DNA from: Ipomoea triloba
Taxonomy: Eukaryota; Streptophyta; Magnoliopsida; Solanales; Convolvulaceae
Assembly: GCF_003576645.1 (NCBI RefSeq)
Contig: NC_044916.1
Coordinates: forward strand, 26,381,202 to 26,445,201
DNA: 64,000 bases
Direction: 5' to 3'
A program made the translations under genes and the position numbers. How positions within the stretch are numbered: position 1 is the stretch's first letter; the number at the start of each line of letters is the position of its first letter. This document shows, piece after piece, positions 1 to 11,024 of this stretch. The notes below the pieces were generated by a model, which had not been told where the DNA came from, made no database searches, and worked only from the letters and a program-made list of their open reading frames with translations.

Positions 1-208
1 GTTCTAGATTCACACATTCATGTCAATATATTCACACCTTCAATACTATATATTCACAAACTGACCAGTATATATTCACAGATATCATTAATTATATTAC
101 TATCTGTTGAAGATTCACACATTCATATCCATATATTCACAGATTCAATACATTAGATTCACGGTTTGAAAGGTTCATATTCACACATTTCAGTGATACT
201 TGTTCACA
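1..208. repeat. ~22-bp repeat array, TTCACA orientation (MULE interior)
   Basis: This is a run of degenerate units built on ATATTCACA followed by 12-14 variable bases. It includes the longer recurring block ATTATATTACTATCTGTT. The same units recur in the introns and spacers of both MULE genes to the right, so this is MULE interior and not host sequence. It ends at an N gap. Confidence 0.8.
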
Positions 209-1119
209 NNNNNNNNNNNNNNNNNNNNNNNNNNNNNNNNNNNNNNNNNNNNNNNNNNNNNNNNNNNNNNNNNNNNNNNNNNNNNNNNNNNNNNNNNNNN
301 NNNNNNNNNNNNNNNNNNNNNNNNNNNNNNNNNNNNNNNNNNNNNNNNNNNNNNNNNNNNNNNNNNNNNNNNNNNNNNNNNNNNNNNNNNNNNNNNNNNN
401 NNNNNNNNNNNNNNNNNNNNNNNNNNNNNNNNNNNNNNNNNNNNNNNNNNNNNNNNNNNNNNNNNNNNNNNNNNNNNNNNNNNNNNNNNNNNNNNNNNNN
501 NNNNNNNNNNNNNNNNNNNNNNNNNNNNNNNNNNNNNNNNNNNNNNNNNNNNNNNNNNNNNNNNNNNNNNNNNNNNNNNNNNNNNNNNNNNNNNNNNNNN
601 NNNNNNNNNNNNNNNNNNNNNNNNNNNNNNNNNNNNNNNNNNNNNNNNNNNNNNNNNNNNNNNNNNNNNNNNNNNNNNNNNNNNNNNNNNNNNNNNNNNN
701 NNNNNNNNNNNNNNNNNNNNNNNNNNNNNNNNNNNNNNNNNNNNNNNNNNNNNNNNNNNNNNNNNNNNNNNNNNNNNNNNNNNNNNNNNNNNNNNNNNNN
801 NNNNNNNNNNNNNNNNNNNNNNNNNNNNNNNNNNNNNNNNNNNNNNNNNNNNNNNNNNNNNNNNNNNNNNNNNNNNNNNNNNNNNNNNNNNNNNNNNNNN
901 NNNNNNNNNNNNNNNNNNNNNNNNNNNNNNNNNNNNNNNNNNNNNNNNNNNNNNNNNNNNNNNNNNNNNNNNNNNNNNNNNNNNNNNNNNNNNNNNNNNN
1001 NNNNNNNNNNNNNNNNNNNNNNNNNNNNNNNNNNNNNNNNNNNNNNNNNNNNNNNNNNNNNNNNNNNNNNNNNNNNNNNNNNNNNNNNNNNNNNNNNNNN
1101 NNNNNNNNNNNNNNNNNNN
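209..1119. other. Assembly gap (911 N)
   Basis: Run of N. It interrupts the 5' part of the Ulp1-like gene and may hide upstream exons. Confidence 0.99.
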
Positions 1120-2663
1120 TTTTGTGGCTTTTGTAGTGAGTTACTTTTCAACTTTGGTGACATTGAGATCACTAGGGATCACTTCATCTCGCTCAGTGTT
1201 GGCCAAGTTGAAAATATCTTCTTGGATGTATGGGCATTGAGGCTCTCAATGCTTGACAAAGAGCGTGCACCCGAGCAACCAAAGAGGGTGTTTTTCAGCA
1301 CAATTGCCTACGTAAGTCCTTTTTANNNNNNNNNNNNNNNNNNNNNNNNNNNNNNNNNNNNNNNNNNNNNNNNNNNNNNNNNNNNNNNNNNNNNNNNNNN
1401 NNNNNNNNNNNNNNNNNNNNNNNNNNNNNNNNNNNNNNNNNNNNNNNNNNNNNNNNNNNNNNNNNNNNNNNNNNNNNNNNNNNNNNNNNNNNNNNNNNNN
1501 NNNNNNNNNNNNNNNNNNNNNNNNNNNNNNNNNNNNNNNNNNNNNNNNNNNNNNNNNNNNNNNNNNNNNNNNNNNNNNNNNNNNNNNTTTTTTTTTTTTT
1601 TTTTTTATCTTAGTTACAACTAGATCCCACCCACGAATGGATGAAATGTCTCCCGATGGAAAAAAAGAAACAAAACTTCTATGAGCGGATGACATATGAA
1701 ATTGAGCGCCTACAAAATTTGGACATAAATGATGCGGACCTGGTGAGTTTATCAACAACACTCAGTTTTATCTAGTCACATATAAGACATTAATGACACT
1801 GTTTTTTATTTTCCTTTTTTGAACTTAGATATTCTTTCCAGTGCTTCGTCAAGGGCACTATTTTCTCATTTGCATCAATGTTAAAGCCTCAAAACTTGAA
1901 ATAATTGACAACAAGTCCTTAGTCCGTGGTGTTACCATGAAGGACAAGTATGGAGATTGCCCAACCCTCTTGGTAAGTTGATCACCAACTTGAGCTCCTT
2001 TTCAGTTGCTACATATATGTGAATGTGTACTTTTCAAACCGTGAATATATAGTATATAAAGTGTGAATATAGAGTTATCAAAATGTGAATGTATAGCAGA
2101 TGTAATATAATCACTGAAAATCTAACACTGAAATGTGTGAATCTGGTATTTTCAATCTGTGAATATAGAATACATAATCTGTGAATATACTGTTATGAAT
2201 GTGTGAATGTGTAACAGTGGTAGACTTAAATATTTATGTCCAGGTTACAGCTTTAAAAGAATACCTAGCACTGGGGTCATCTTCCCTATTCTGGAAGGTG
2301 GATGAGCTAACCATAGAGGTTGTGGACATGAGTTGGAAAGAATCGAAAAATTACATTGATTGCGGACTATTTGTAATGAGGCATATGGAAACATATAAAG
2401 GGACATTGAATAAATGGAACCCGGGATTCAAAAAGCAAGCAAACTTAAATGTAAGTACACAAATACTAGCTTTGAATAATTTCTTTTTTTTTTTTTTTTT
2501 TGCTAGCATTGCAATAAAGTATTTATTTGATCTTGTATATTTGTAGGAAAACTTCTTAATTGGATTGAGGGCCAGGTACGCCGCAACAATCATAAGGTGG
2601 CGTGCCAACATATTGAAAAACATTGTGATCAAGAAAACCAAACTCTTGTACAACAAGAAATGA
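1120..2663 (+). CDS. Ulp1-type cysteine protease of a MULE, 5' end missing
   Basis: C-terminal exons read 1120-1311 (start uncertain, gap on the left), 1614-1742, 1829-1972, 2244-2450 and 2547-2663, stop TGA. All introns visible are GT-AG and every junction is phase 0, with no internal stop. The Ulp1/SENP catalytic residues are visible: His in GHYFLICIN (exon at 1829), Asp in LEIIDNKS (same exon) and Cys in YIDCGLFVMRHM (exon at 2244). Family knowledge: Ulp1 proteases remove SUMO-like modifiers, and plant transposons such as Kaonashi-type MULEs often carry such genes, with an unknown role in mobility. The gene converges on the FAR1-type transposase, with repeat arrays in its introns and 3' spacer. 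A second gap (1326-1587) lies inside an intron. An alternative acceptor at 1136 would shorten the first visible exon. A host protease gene is unlikely given these arrays. Confidence 0.8.
1326..1587. other. Assembly gap (262 N) in Ulp1-like intron
   Basis: Run of N between donor GTAAGT at 1312 and a poly-T tract that leads into the acceptor at 1613. The exons on both sides stay in phase. Confidence 0.99.
2015..2236. repeat. ~22-bp repeat array inside a Ulp1-like intron, TGTGAA orientation
   Basis: Units of the type TGTGAATATAGAGTTAT fill most of the intron between 1973 and 2243. The orientation is opposite to the arrays at 1-208 and 2680-3230. The block TAATATAATCACTGAAA is the inverse of the longer block seen elsewhere. 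Confidence 0.75.
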
Positions 2664-3230
2664 ACAGCTTGTACTCAAATGTGAATATACAATAGTTCCT
2701 TGAATTCCTGTAGAACTATGTTGTAATCACACACCAATAGCTTTATATTCACACACCCATAGCTTTATATTCATAATTTCAAAACACCACATTCACACTT
2801 CTCTAACTATAGAATTGACCATTGACCATAATAATCTTAACTCTGTTAACCAAATTCACAACTTAATAAATCCAAAATCACAATTTCAATAATTATATTA
2901 CTATCTGTTCTACATTCACACGTTTATGTCTTTATATTCACAGCCTCAATACTCTATATTCACAGTCTGAAAAGTGCTTATATTCACACTTCCGTTTCCA
3001 TATATTCACATATTCTATACACTATATTCACACATTGAAAACTACACATTCACACATTTCAGTGATTATATTACTATCTGTTCTACATTTCAGTTTTAAA
3101 ACTAAACATTCACAACTTAATAACTCTAAATTCACAATTTCAACACTCCACAAGCATCACTGAAATGTACTAATTAATAACTCCAAAGAAATTTTATAAC
3201 TAAATGTTCACAAATACAAAAAATATATTG
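2664..3230. repeat. ~22-bp repeat array between the convergent MULE genes
   Basis: Spacer between the stop codons of the Ulp1-like gene (2663) and the transposase (3231). It is filled with TATATTCACA-type units and copies of ATTATATTACTATCTGTTCT. I see no coding sequence. The 3' UTRs of both genes must lie here. Confidence 0.75.
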
Positions 3231-5988
3231 TCATCTCTTATTAACATGAACTAATTCAGAACTCCCAGAACTTGGATGTACAAGATATCCATCCCCAGCA
3301 ATCTCAGATAAACTTCCCGACAAAATAGATTGAACAACACCCTTTGTAATTGAAGCAACCTTGTTTGCAGAACTCTTTCGCCCCCTAGCTACAGCAGACT
3401 TCTTTTCAATAATACTACTTCGCCTCTTATTACGCTCACCTTTCAATCTCCGGCTTGATGGATCTTGTACAATACCACTTGAAGATGGGACATCAGACTC
3501 TTCAATATGAACATAACCAACCTCGGTTTCAACACTTTTCTTTGCACTTTGAAAAGCTTCTTCACAACGCTGTCTAGCTGCACTGTTGTCTTGACAAGAA
3601 ACAATTAGTCTTTGAAACTTCCTGGTCATCTCAACAACCCAAATTGAAGGAGCAACACCAACATTAGAAGACAAAGAACCCATATCAACAGCCTTGCCTT
3701 CAGCAACTTTCTTTGTCCACCTTTTCAAAATGTATTTATCGGGAATAGAACAAATGCAATGTACATTCATAATGCGTAAACAATGGCAACACAAAATTCC
3801 TAATTCAGAAAACAACTTACAACTGCAAGAAATATCCAAATTGGTAGGCTTAAAACTAACTTCATGCCTTATAATATCTTTATCAGGACGCCAAACATGA
3901 TACTTCAAATGACAGCCATCATCGAAAACACTATCTTGATGACAAGCAGCACCTTTCAAGAATTGTTCCTCAAACATATAATATATTTCAATGGTATATA
4001 CCTCTCTAGCATGTGAAAGAAGTTTCACATCATCCATCATCATATTGGGCATGCCTTGAGCACACCGAAAATCCTCACCATTTTCCTTACTTCTCCATTC
4101 AGAAACAACGCTCACAAATGATGAGTAGAAATCACAAAGCCCTGCTGTCTTTGTTAGCTTCCTAGAAATTGAATGGTTTGTGGTCTCACTCCTTTGTGAG
4201 GATAAAATGCCACCAGAAAAGTAATCCTTGTTAAATGCCGGGCACCATTTTTCCCTACAATCGTACAATTTTTCTAACCACGGATTCTTATGACACTTAT
4301 AGTCAATCACCATCCTGAAAATCATAAGATCACAAAAGGAAAAAATATACACAATTTTAGAAACTATATTCACAATCTGATAACTCTATATTCACAAATA
4401 CACTCCTCTACATTCACAGTTTTTAAGATCTCTGAACTTAAGTCTGATAAACATTCACACATTCATAACTCTACATTCACAAACCCTATACTATACATTC
4501 ACAGTTTCAAACGTACACATTCACACATTTCAGTGATACTTGTTCAGTAATTATATTACTATATGTTCTACACTCACACATTTAGTACTCTAGATTCACA
4601 GCTTCTATACTGTATATTCACAAATCAATAAGTCATTATTTTACAAAAATAGTATTGAAAATTCAAACTCAACAGTGAATGAGTAAAATACAATAACATA
4701 CCTTGACCAATACAACTCAAACTCAGCTTCGGTGTCTGTGTACTTCAACAAACAATTAAATAGATTCATGAAATTCTTATTGTTCCTAAGTGTCTTGATG
4801 TGCTTCTTCGAGTTCTCACCGATATGCCATATGCAAAGACGATGCCGTGATGTTGTAAACACTTGAGAGATGGCAGCAGCCATGGCTGCGCATTGATCAG
4901 TCATAATGGTTTGTGGACATTTGCCACCCATAGATCTAAGAAATGCTCTAAACAACCATACAAATGACTCTATCCTTTCGTTCATCAAAAAACCACACCC
5001 AAACATAATATTCATACAATGGTGGTTCATCCCTACAAATGGACCACATATCATGTCGTACTTGTTAGTGCGATATGTTGTATCATGCACTAACAAGTCT
5101 CCAAACAACGCATAGTCTCGTCTCATTTGCCCGTCCCTCCAAAAAAAGCTAGTTAATCTTGCATCATCATCAACTTCAAAGTCAAAAAAGAAGTCAGGCT
5201 CATTACACTGCCTCCTCCTGAATATTTCAATCAACGAATTCGAATCAGTTCCATCCAAGCTCTTCAAATACTCAGATGTCAATGAATTGTAAGCATCTCG
5301 ATTGGTAAATCCAACGAGTGGAGACCCTCCTGACTGATGTTTCAAAAACCTTATCCCATCCGCCAAGGCAACCCCACTCTTCTTTAAGTCTCTTAAGTAT
5401 GAAAGTTGATTGTTTCCCACGCTTCTGTGCGAACGAAGTAGGTGACTCTTGTCTTTAGTGCTTAACTTGTGGTTGTGAGCTTTCTCATGTTTTGTTACTG
5501 TCCACACCCCATTACCATCTACATCGAACTGAATATATGCGCCACACCCCGTCCTTAAATCAATCTTTGAATACGCCTTAACACCACTGTTTTTCTTGGA
5601 CTTACTACCAGCCTTGGAGCACAAAAATGTCTTCATCTTAACATTTTTAGTAGACCCTTGGTAGCGTTGCTTACCCTTCCTCACACTAAAACCAACTCTA
5701 AATGCATAATCGTTATACAACTCATACGCTTCATCACCATTACTTACTACAATACCCACCAAATCTTGATCAACTGCACATATGAAATATAACCTCAAGT
5801 ATGGAAAAACATACCAAAGAAAACAAATAAAAAGCAATCTAATGGAAATATATTCTCTATGTAGAGGGCAGCGGGTAATGCCACACTATATATTCACATA
5901 AGCTATACTAGATATTCACAGTTAGAAAACAACAGATTCATACATTCCAGTGATAGTTGTTCAGTAACAGGATTACTATCTTCTCTAG
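2832..5988. repeat. Inverted repeat, left arm (transposase gene body)
   Basis: This 3,157-bp segment reappears in reverse complement at 8293-11419 (3,127 bp). The inner edges are exact: the left arm ends with TCTTCTCTAG at 5988 and the right arm starts with CTAGAGAAG at 8293. The length difference comes from many 1-2 bp indels. Confidence 0.9.
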
Positions 5989-6828
5989 ATTCACACATTC
6001 AATACACTAGATTCACATACCATATACTGTGTATTTACATTTTGAAAACTCTAGATTCACACATTTCAGGGGCAATATGTTTAGCAATTATATCAACACT
6101 GTTATGCATTCACACATTCAAAACTATATATTCACAAGTCCTATACTCTATATTCACACATCAAACACTATTACACACAACTACACATAAAATCGTAAAT
6201 CAATATGAATCACTAATTTTACTCTAAAAAACAATTTTAAAAAAAAAACCTGGAATTGAAGTAGAATCCTCAGCATTTATACAGCCTTGATCATTGCTTG
6301 TTGAGCCAACAACTAAATCTGCATTCACTACAAATATAAAAAAATAAAACAGAGTATAAGGAAACAGTGTGAATCTATAGTTCTAAATGTGTGAATCTAC
6401 AACTATGTATCTGTGAATGTATAGTTGTATAAGTGTGAATCTAAAACTCAAATACATGGTTACACAATCAATCTAACCATAAATCCTAAATTCGAAAAAA
6501 ACAAACATAAATCTATACAATTCATCAAACATGAATCCAAACTTAAAACCTGCAATCGAAGATGAGCCATCAACGTGTAAACTTAGTTGATCTACTGCCT
6601 CTGCCATCACTGCAAAACAGAGTATCAGGAAACAGTGTGAATCTATAGTTCATAATGTGTGAATCTATCACTATGTAGCTGTGAATGTAGAGTTGTATAA
6701 GTGTGAATCTAAAACTCAAATACATGATTACACAATCAATCTAACCACAAATCCTAAATTCGAAAAAAACCTGCAATCGAAGATGAGCCATCAACGTGTA
6801 AACATGAATCTACTGCCTCTGCCATCAT
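3231..6828 (-). CDS. FAR1-type MULE transposase, intact
   Basis: Five-exon model: 6771-6828, 6550-6609, 6250-6327, 4702-5773 and 3231-4314, all GT-AG, giving 783 residues with no stop. Domains: FAR1-type zinc finger about residues 70-168 (C117, C142, H165, H167); MULE DDE transposase about 256-470, with likely catalytic D296 (VHDTTYRT), D358 (IMTDQCAA) and E466 (SSQRSETTN), plus the conserved RHRLCIWHI; SWIM finger about 584-600 (DISCSCK...CCHC). The C-terminus is basic and Ser-rich. Family knowledge: FAR1/FHY3 regulators derive from such transposases. Surrounding arrays, the neighbouring Ulp1-like gene and a terminal repeat upstream argue for a real transposon gene and not a domesticated one. 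The first two exons are diverged copies of each other (MAEAVD..LHVDGSSSIA), all in phase 1. Translation could also start at the second copy (6607), giving 763 residues. Confidence 0.85.
4330..4640. repeat. ~22-bp repeat array in the transposase intron
   Basis: Intron 4315-4701 is filled with TATATTCACA / ACATTCACA units and a copy of the block AGTAATTATATTACTAT. The inverted counterpart is at about 9640-9905. Confidence 0.8.
5875..6190. repeat. ~22-bp repeat array in transposase intron (5774-6249)
   Basis: Units such as TATATTCACA and TAGATTCACACATT are spaced about 22 bp apart in this intron. The boundary between the inverted arm and the duplicated segment (5988/5989) falls inside this array. 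Confidence 0.75.
6358..6480. repeat. Repeat array in small transposase introns, TGTGAA orientation
   Basis: Units such as GTGTGAATCTATAGTTCT are separated by about 22 bp. A near copy of this block lies at 6634-6755 in the next intron, consistent with a tandem duplication that included the small coding exon. Confidence 0.7.
6634..6755. repeat. Repeat array, duplicate of 6358-6480
   Basis: Same order of units and the same tail (CTCAAATACATG followed by TACACAATCAATCTAACCA) as in the neighbouring intron. It is part of the exon-intron duplication at the transposase 5' end. Confidence 0.7.
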
Positions 6829-6917
6829 TGAAGAAGAATTGCAAAGAAGAATTACGATGGTGAATGAGAGAACTGCAATGATGAATCAAACAAAGGCGAT
6901 GAATCGTTTTGCGAGAA

Positions 6918-7012
6918 TTGCGGCGATGATGAATTGATTTGCGATGATGTTGCGGCGATGATGAATTGATTTGCGATGATGTTGCGGCGATGATGAATTG
7001 ATTTGTGAAATC
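6918..7012. repeat. Three tandem 32-bp repeats upstream of the transposase
   Basis: Three head-to-tail copies of a 32-bp unit that contains GCGGCGATGATGAATTGATT; the last copy is diverged at its 3' end. They lie about 90 bp upstream of the transposase start codon, so in its 5' UTR or promoter. Open frames here on the minus strand are products of the repeat. Confidence 0.85.
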
Positions 7013-7079
7013 GCCTTCCTTCCTCTGCTCTGTTTCTCCCGCTGGTAGTCGACAACCGCCTAACGGCGTTAATTAACAA

Positions 7080-7175
7080 ATTTTTTTTTTTTTTTTAAAA
7101 ACGCCATAAAACGACGTCGTTTTTGACCCAGGTGCACCTTGCAATGTGCACCTGGGTCCACGGCATAATTTGCGA
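7080..7175 (-). repeat. MULE right terminal region with subterminal palindrome
   Basis: Read on the minus strand this begins GCAAATTATGCCGTGGACC and continues into a 13-bp stem (GACCCAGGTGCAC paired with GTGCACCTGGGTC, 8-bp loop at about 7126-7159), then ACGACGTCGT and a poly-T tract. The first 19 bases match the ends of the small elements at 33-46 kb. I infer that the MULE ends near 7173. The left end is not in the window, so the target duplication cannot be checked. Confidence 0.65.
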
Positions 7176-7509
7176 ACATCCATGCCCCAAAAAGGAATAT
7201 GAATCCAACAAAACGGCCCAATATGATAGATATATTTTGGGGAAAGTAGCGGGGCCCAGTTTGAAAACTAAGTTTTTATCTTGAAACCACGAGTCCACGA
7301 CCGGATGGATATGAATAGAAAACGTGGCGTCAACAACACAGTGTGCGCACTACGCACCCTGCGCATTTTAGCCATTACCAGTGCCCTTCGTCTTCACCCG
7401 CACACAGAGAAAAAAAAATCAATTTCGCTCTCGCTCGACGAGGAAACCTCTCCCGTTCTTATCTTCATATCTACGCCACGCATTTCAAACCCATCTCTAC
7501 TATCTCTAT

Positions 7510-7525
7510 CGGAAACCCTACATCT
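7510..7525 (+). promoter_or_regulatory. Telo-box in host gene 5' region (copy 1)
   Basis: AAACCCTA at 7513-7520 lies in the leader upstream of a 5' UTR intron. GGCCCA-type site II elements occur upstream at about 7215 and 7253. This pairing is typical of plant housekeeping promoters. The identical copy at 12643-12650 serves the intact gene. Confidence 0.45.
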
Positions 7526-7828
7526 CCTTCTTCTATGGAAGCTTATAGTTAAAATCCGTAACTTTCGACATTCATCCGATAGTTGAATCGGCAAATTTCA
7601 TGGGTTTGCAGCACCCGGACGGGATACCCGTTGATTCATCAGCTGAAGAGCTCGAATTTTGACCTGATTTCGTTACCGCCACGCGGATTTTAGTATTTTA
7701 CGGTTTGGTTGGTAAGTTTTGGAATTTGAAATGCTGATTTGGGTTGTTGGAATTAGGTCGCTTTGGTAGTCTTGTAGTGAAAAGTAGAAATTATTAGGTT
7801 TTAGGTTTTGACGATTTAAGCAGTGGGA

Positions 7829-8296
7829 ATGATGTCGGTGGAGAGATCGTTTGAAGCGTGGGAAGAGGTGCAAAGGCAAAGCCAAGATTTTGCTGATAAA
7901 CTGACACAGGGATTTACAGGATTGATTCAGTCGCATATTGTCCCTCCCTCGTTTTCATGGCCAAACCCGCAGACACCCAAGCTATTTGATGTGGAATTTC
8001 CAGCTCAAAATTTTGTTCCCAAGGACTTTGGGCTTGCGGTGGATAAAGCAGGCAGTCATGGGGTTTCTGCAATTTTTGATATAGGGAACAGGATAGGGCA
8101 GGCTGGAGCAGACTTTGGGGCTTGTTTGGATGGTATGGTTCAGCAGTTTATCAGATGGTTTCCAGCCCCATTTAAGCATGAAGAGATTGCTGGGGTGTCT
8201 CTCCAGGCGGACGCAAATATTCAAAGAACTGATTTGGTTATTACTAGGCAGGAGGATTTGGGGTCACTGGCAGAACGGTTTAGAGATTTTGGCTAG
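7829..8296 (+). pseudogene. Truncated copy of the host gene (exon 1 only)
   Basis: Identical over its length to exon 1 of the complete gene at 12959, preceded by the same leader and 5' UTR intron (donor GTAAGT near 7711, acceptor ending 7822). The match stops at 8292, after which inverted transposon sequence begins and gives a TAG within two codons. Without the other six exons this cannot make the full protein. It is either a recent duplication or an assembly artefact. Confidence 0.85.
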
Positions 8297-8500
8297 AGAA
8301 GAGTAATCCTGTTACTGAACAACTATCACTGGAATGTATGAATCTGTGTTTTCTAACTGTGAATATCTAGTATAGCTTATGTGAATATATAGTGTGGCAT
8401 TACCCGCCGCCCTCTACATAGAGAATATATTTCCATTAGATTGCTTTTTATTTCTTTTGGTATGTTTTTCCATACTTGAGGTTATATTTCATATGTGCAG

Positions 8501-11024
8501 TTGATCAAGATTTGGTGGTATTGTAGTAAGTAATGGTGATGAAGCGTATGAGTTGTATAACGATTATGCATTTAGAGTTGGTTTTAGTGTGAGGAAGGGT
8601 AAGCAACGCTACCAAGGGTCTACTAAAAATGTTAAGATGAAGACATTTTTGTGCTCCAAGGCTGGTAGTAAGTCCAAGAAAAACAGTGGTGTTAAGGCGT
8701 ATTCAAAGATTGATTTAAGGACGGGTGTGGCGCATATTCAGTTCGATGTAGATGGTAATGGGGTGTGGACAGTAACAAAACACGAGAAAGCTCATAACCA
8801 CAAGCTAAGCACTAAAGACAAGAGTCACCTACTTCGTTCGCACAGAAGCGTGGGAAACAATCAACTTTCATACTTAAGAGACTTAAAGAAGAGTGGGGTT
8901 GCCTTGGCGGATGGGATAAGGTTTTTGAAACATCAGTCAGGAGGGTCTCCACTCGTTGGGTTTACCAATCGAGATGCTTACAATTCATTGGCATCTGAGT
9001 ATTTGAAGAGCTTGGATGGAACTGATTCGAATTCGTTGATTGAAATATTCAGGAGGAGGCAGTGTAATGAGCCTGACTTCTTTTTTGACTTTGAAGTTGA
9101 TGATGATGCAAGATTAACTAGCTTTTTTTGGAGGGACGGGCAAATGAGACGAGACTATGCGTTGTTTGGAGACTTGTTAGTGCATGATACAACATATCGC
9201 ACTAACAAGTACGACATGATGTGGTCCATTTGTAGGGATGAACCACCATTGTATGAATATTATGTTTGGGTGTGGTTTTTTGATGAACGAAAGGATAGAG
9301 TCATTTGTATGGTTGTTTAGAGCATTTCTTAGATCTATGGGTGGCAATGTCCACAAACCATTATGACTGATCAATGCGCAGCCATGGCTGCTGCCATCTC
9401 TCAAGTGTTTACAACATCACGGCATCGTCTTTGCATATGGCATATCGGTGAGAACTCGAAGAAGCACATCAAGACACTTAGGAACAATAGAATTTCATGG
9501 ATCTATTTAATTGTTTGTTGAAGTACACAGACACCGAAGCTGAGTTTGAGTTGTATTGGTCAAGGTATGTTATTGTATTTTACTCATTCACTTTGAGTTT
9601 GAATTTTCAATACTATTTTTGTAAAATAATGACTTATTGATTTGTGAATATACAGTATAGAAGCTGTGAATCTAGAGTACTAAATGTGTGAGTGTAGAAC
9701 ATATAGTAATATAATTACTGAACAAGTATCACTGAAATGTGTGAATGTGTACGTTTGAAACTGTGAATGTATAGTATAGGGTTTGTGAATGTAGAGTTAT
9801 GAATGTGTGAATGTTTATCAGACTTAAGTTCAGCGATCTAAAAACTGTGAATGTAGAGGAGTGTATTTGTGAATATAGAGTTATCAGATTGTGAATATAG
9901 TTTCTAAAATTGTGTATATTTCCTTTTTGTGATCTTATGATTTTCAGGATGGTGATTGACTATAAGTGTCATAAGAATCCGTGGTTAGAAAAATTGTACG
10001 ATTGTAGGGAAAAATGGTGCCCGGCATTTAACAAGGATTACTTTTCTGGTGGCATTTTATCCTCACAAAGGAGTGAGACCACAAACCATTCAATTTCTAG
10101 GAAGCTAACAAAGACAGCAGGGCTTTGTGATTTCTACTCATCATTTGTGAGCGTTGTTTCTGAATGGAGAAGTAAGGAAAATGGTGAGGATTTTCGGTGT
10201 GCTCAAGGCATGCCCAATATGATGATGGATGATGTGAAACTTCTTTCACATGCTAGAGAGGTATATACCATTGAAATATATTATATGTTTGAGGAACAAT
10301 TCTTGAAAGGTGCTGCTTGTCATCAAGATAGTGTTTTCGATGATGGCTGTCATTTGAAGTATCATGTTTGGCGTCCTGATAAAGATATTATAAGGCATGA
10401 AGTTAGTTTTAAGCCTACCAATTTGGATATTTCTTGCAGTTGTAAGTTGTTTTCTGAATTAGGAATTTTGTGCTGCCATTGTTTACGCATTATGAATGTA
10501 CATTGCATTTGTTCTATTCCCGATAAATACATTTGAAAAGGTGGACAAAGAAAGTTGCTGAAGGCAAGGCTGTTGATATGGGTTCTTTGTCTTCTAATGT
10601 TGGTGTTGCTCCTTCAATTTGGGTTGTTGAGATGACCAGGAAGTTTCAAAGACTAATTGTTTCTTGTCAAGACAACAGTGCAGCTAGACAGCGTTGTGAA
10701 GAAGCTTTTCAAAGTGCAAAGAAAAGTGTTGAAACCGAGGTTGGTTATGTTCATATTGAAAGTCTGATGTCCCATCTTCAAGTGGTATTGTACAAGATCC
10801 ATCAAGCCGGAGATTGAAAGGGAGCGTAATAAGAGGCGAAGTAGTATTATTGAAAAGAAGTCTGTAGCTAGGGGGCGAAAGAGTTCTGCAAACAAGGTTG
10901 CTTCAATTACAAAGGGTGTTGTTCAATCTATTTTGTCGGGAAGTTTATCTGAGATTGCTGGGGATGGATATCTTGTACATCCAAGTTCTGGGAGTTCTGA
11001 ATTAGTTCATGTTAATAAGAGATG
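8501..11024 (+). pseudogene. FAR1-type transposase, inverted copy with frameshifts
   Basis: Corresponds to the last two exons of the intact gene (about 8501-9564 and 9948-11024). At least nine small indels break the frame: for example GGGT to GGT near 8514, loss of one G and of an AT near 8725-8740, loss of AT near 9217 just after the first catalytic Asp region, loss of one A near 9342, loss of a T near 10533 that creates a stop, and changes near 10762 and 10817. I see very few substitutions, one near 8991. The upstream coding exons are absent. Indel-only decay between otherwise matching copies points to uncorrected long-read errors as much as to pseudogenisation. Confidence 0.85.
9640..9905. 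repeat. ~22-bp repeat array, inverted copy
   Basis: Counterpart of the array at 4330-4640, here in TGTGAATGT orientation, in the intron of the damaged transposase copy. Confidence 0.75.

Larger units (their letters stand above)
5989..8292. repeat. Duplicated segment, copy 1 (MULE right end plus host exon 1)
   Basis: From 6531 to 8292 this appears identical to 11661-13422 (constant offset 5130). From 5989 to 6211 it matches 11445-11667 (offset 5456). The 326-bp difference is a deletion in copy 2 between two ATGAATC repeats (6205 and 6531). The copy stops inside host exon 1 at 8292 and abuts the inverted arm. Confidence 0.9.

Noticed and set aside
166..1761. Long open frames on both strands across 166-1761
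   Set aside because: They consist mainly of translated N. Only the flanking Ulp1-type exon sequence is real.
2664..3230. CRISPR-like regularly spaced repeats
   Set aside because: Units are degenerate, have no conserved direct repeat with unique spacers, occur in introns of plant transposon genes, and the DNA is a plant nuclear genome.
3231..6828. Host FAR1/FHY3 transcription factor gene
   Set aside because: The DDE residues are intact, and the gene sits in transposon repeat arrays with a Ulp1-type partner and a terminal repeat shared with MITEs.
6852..7079. 75-residue frame with NQFIIAATSSQ repeats (also at 11982-12209)
   Set aside because: Product of three 32-bp tandem repeats upstream of the transposase.
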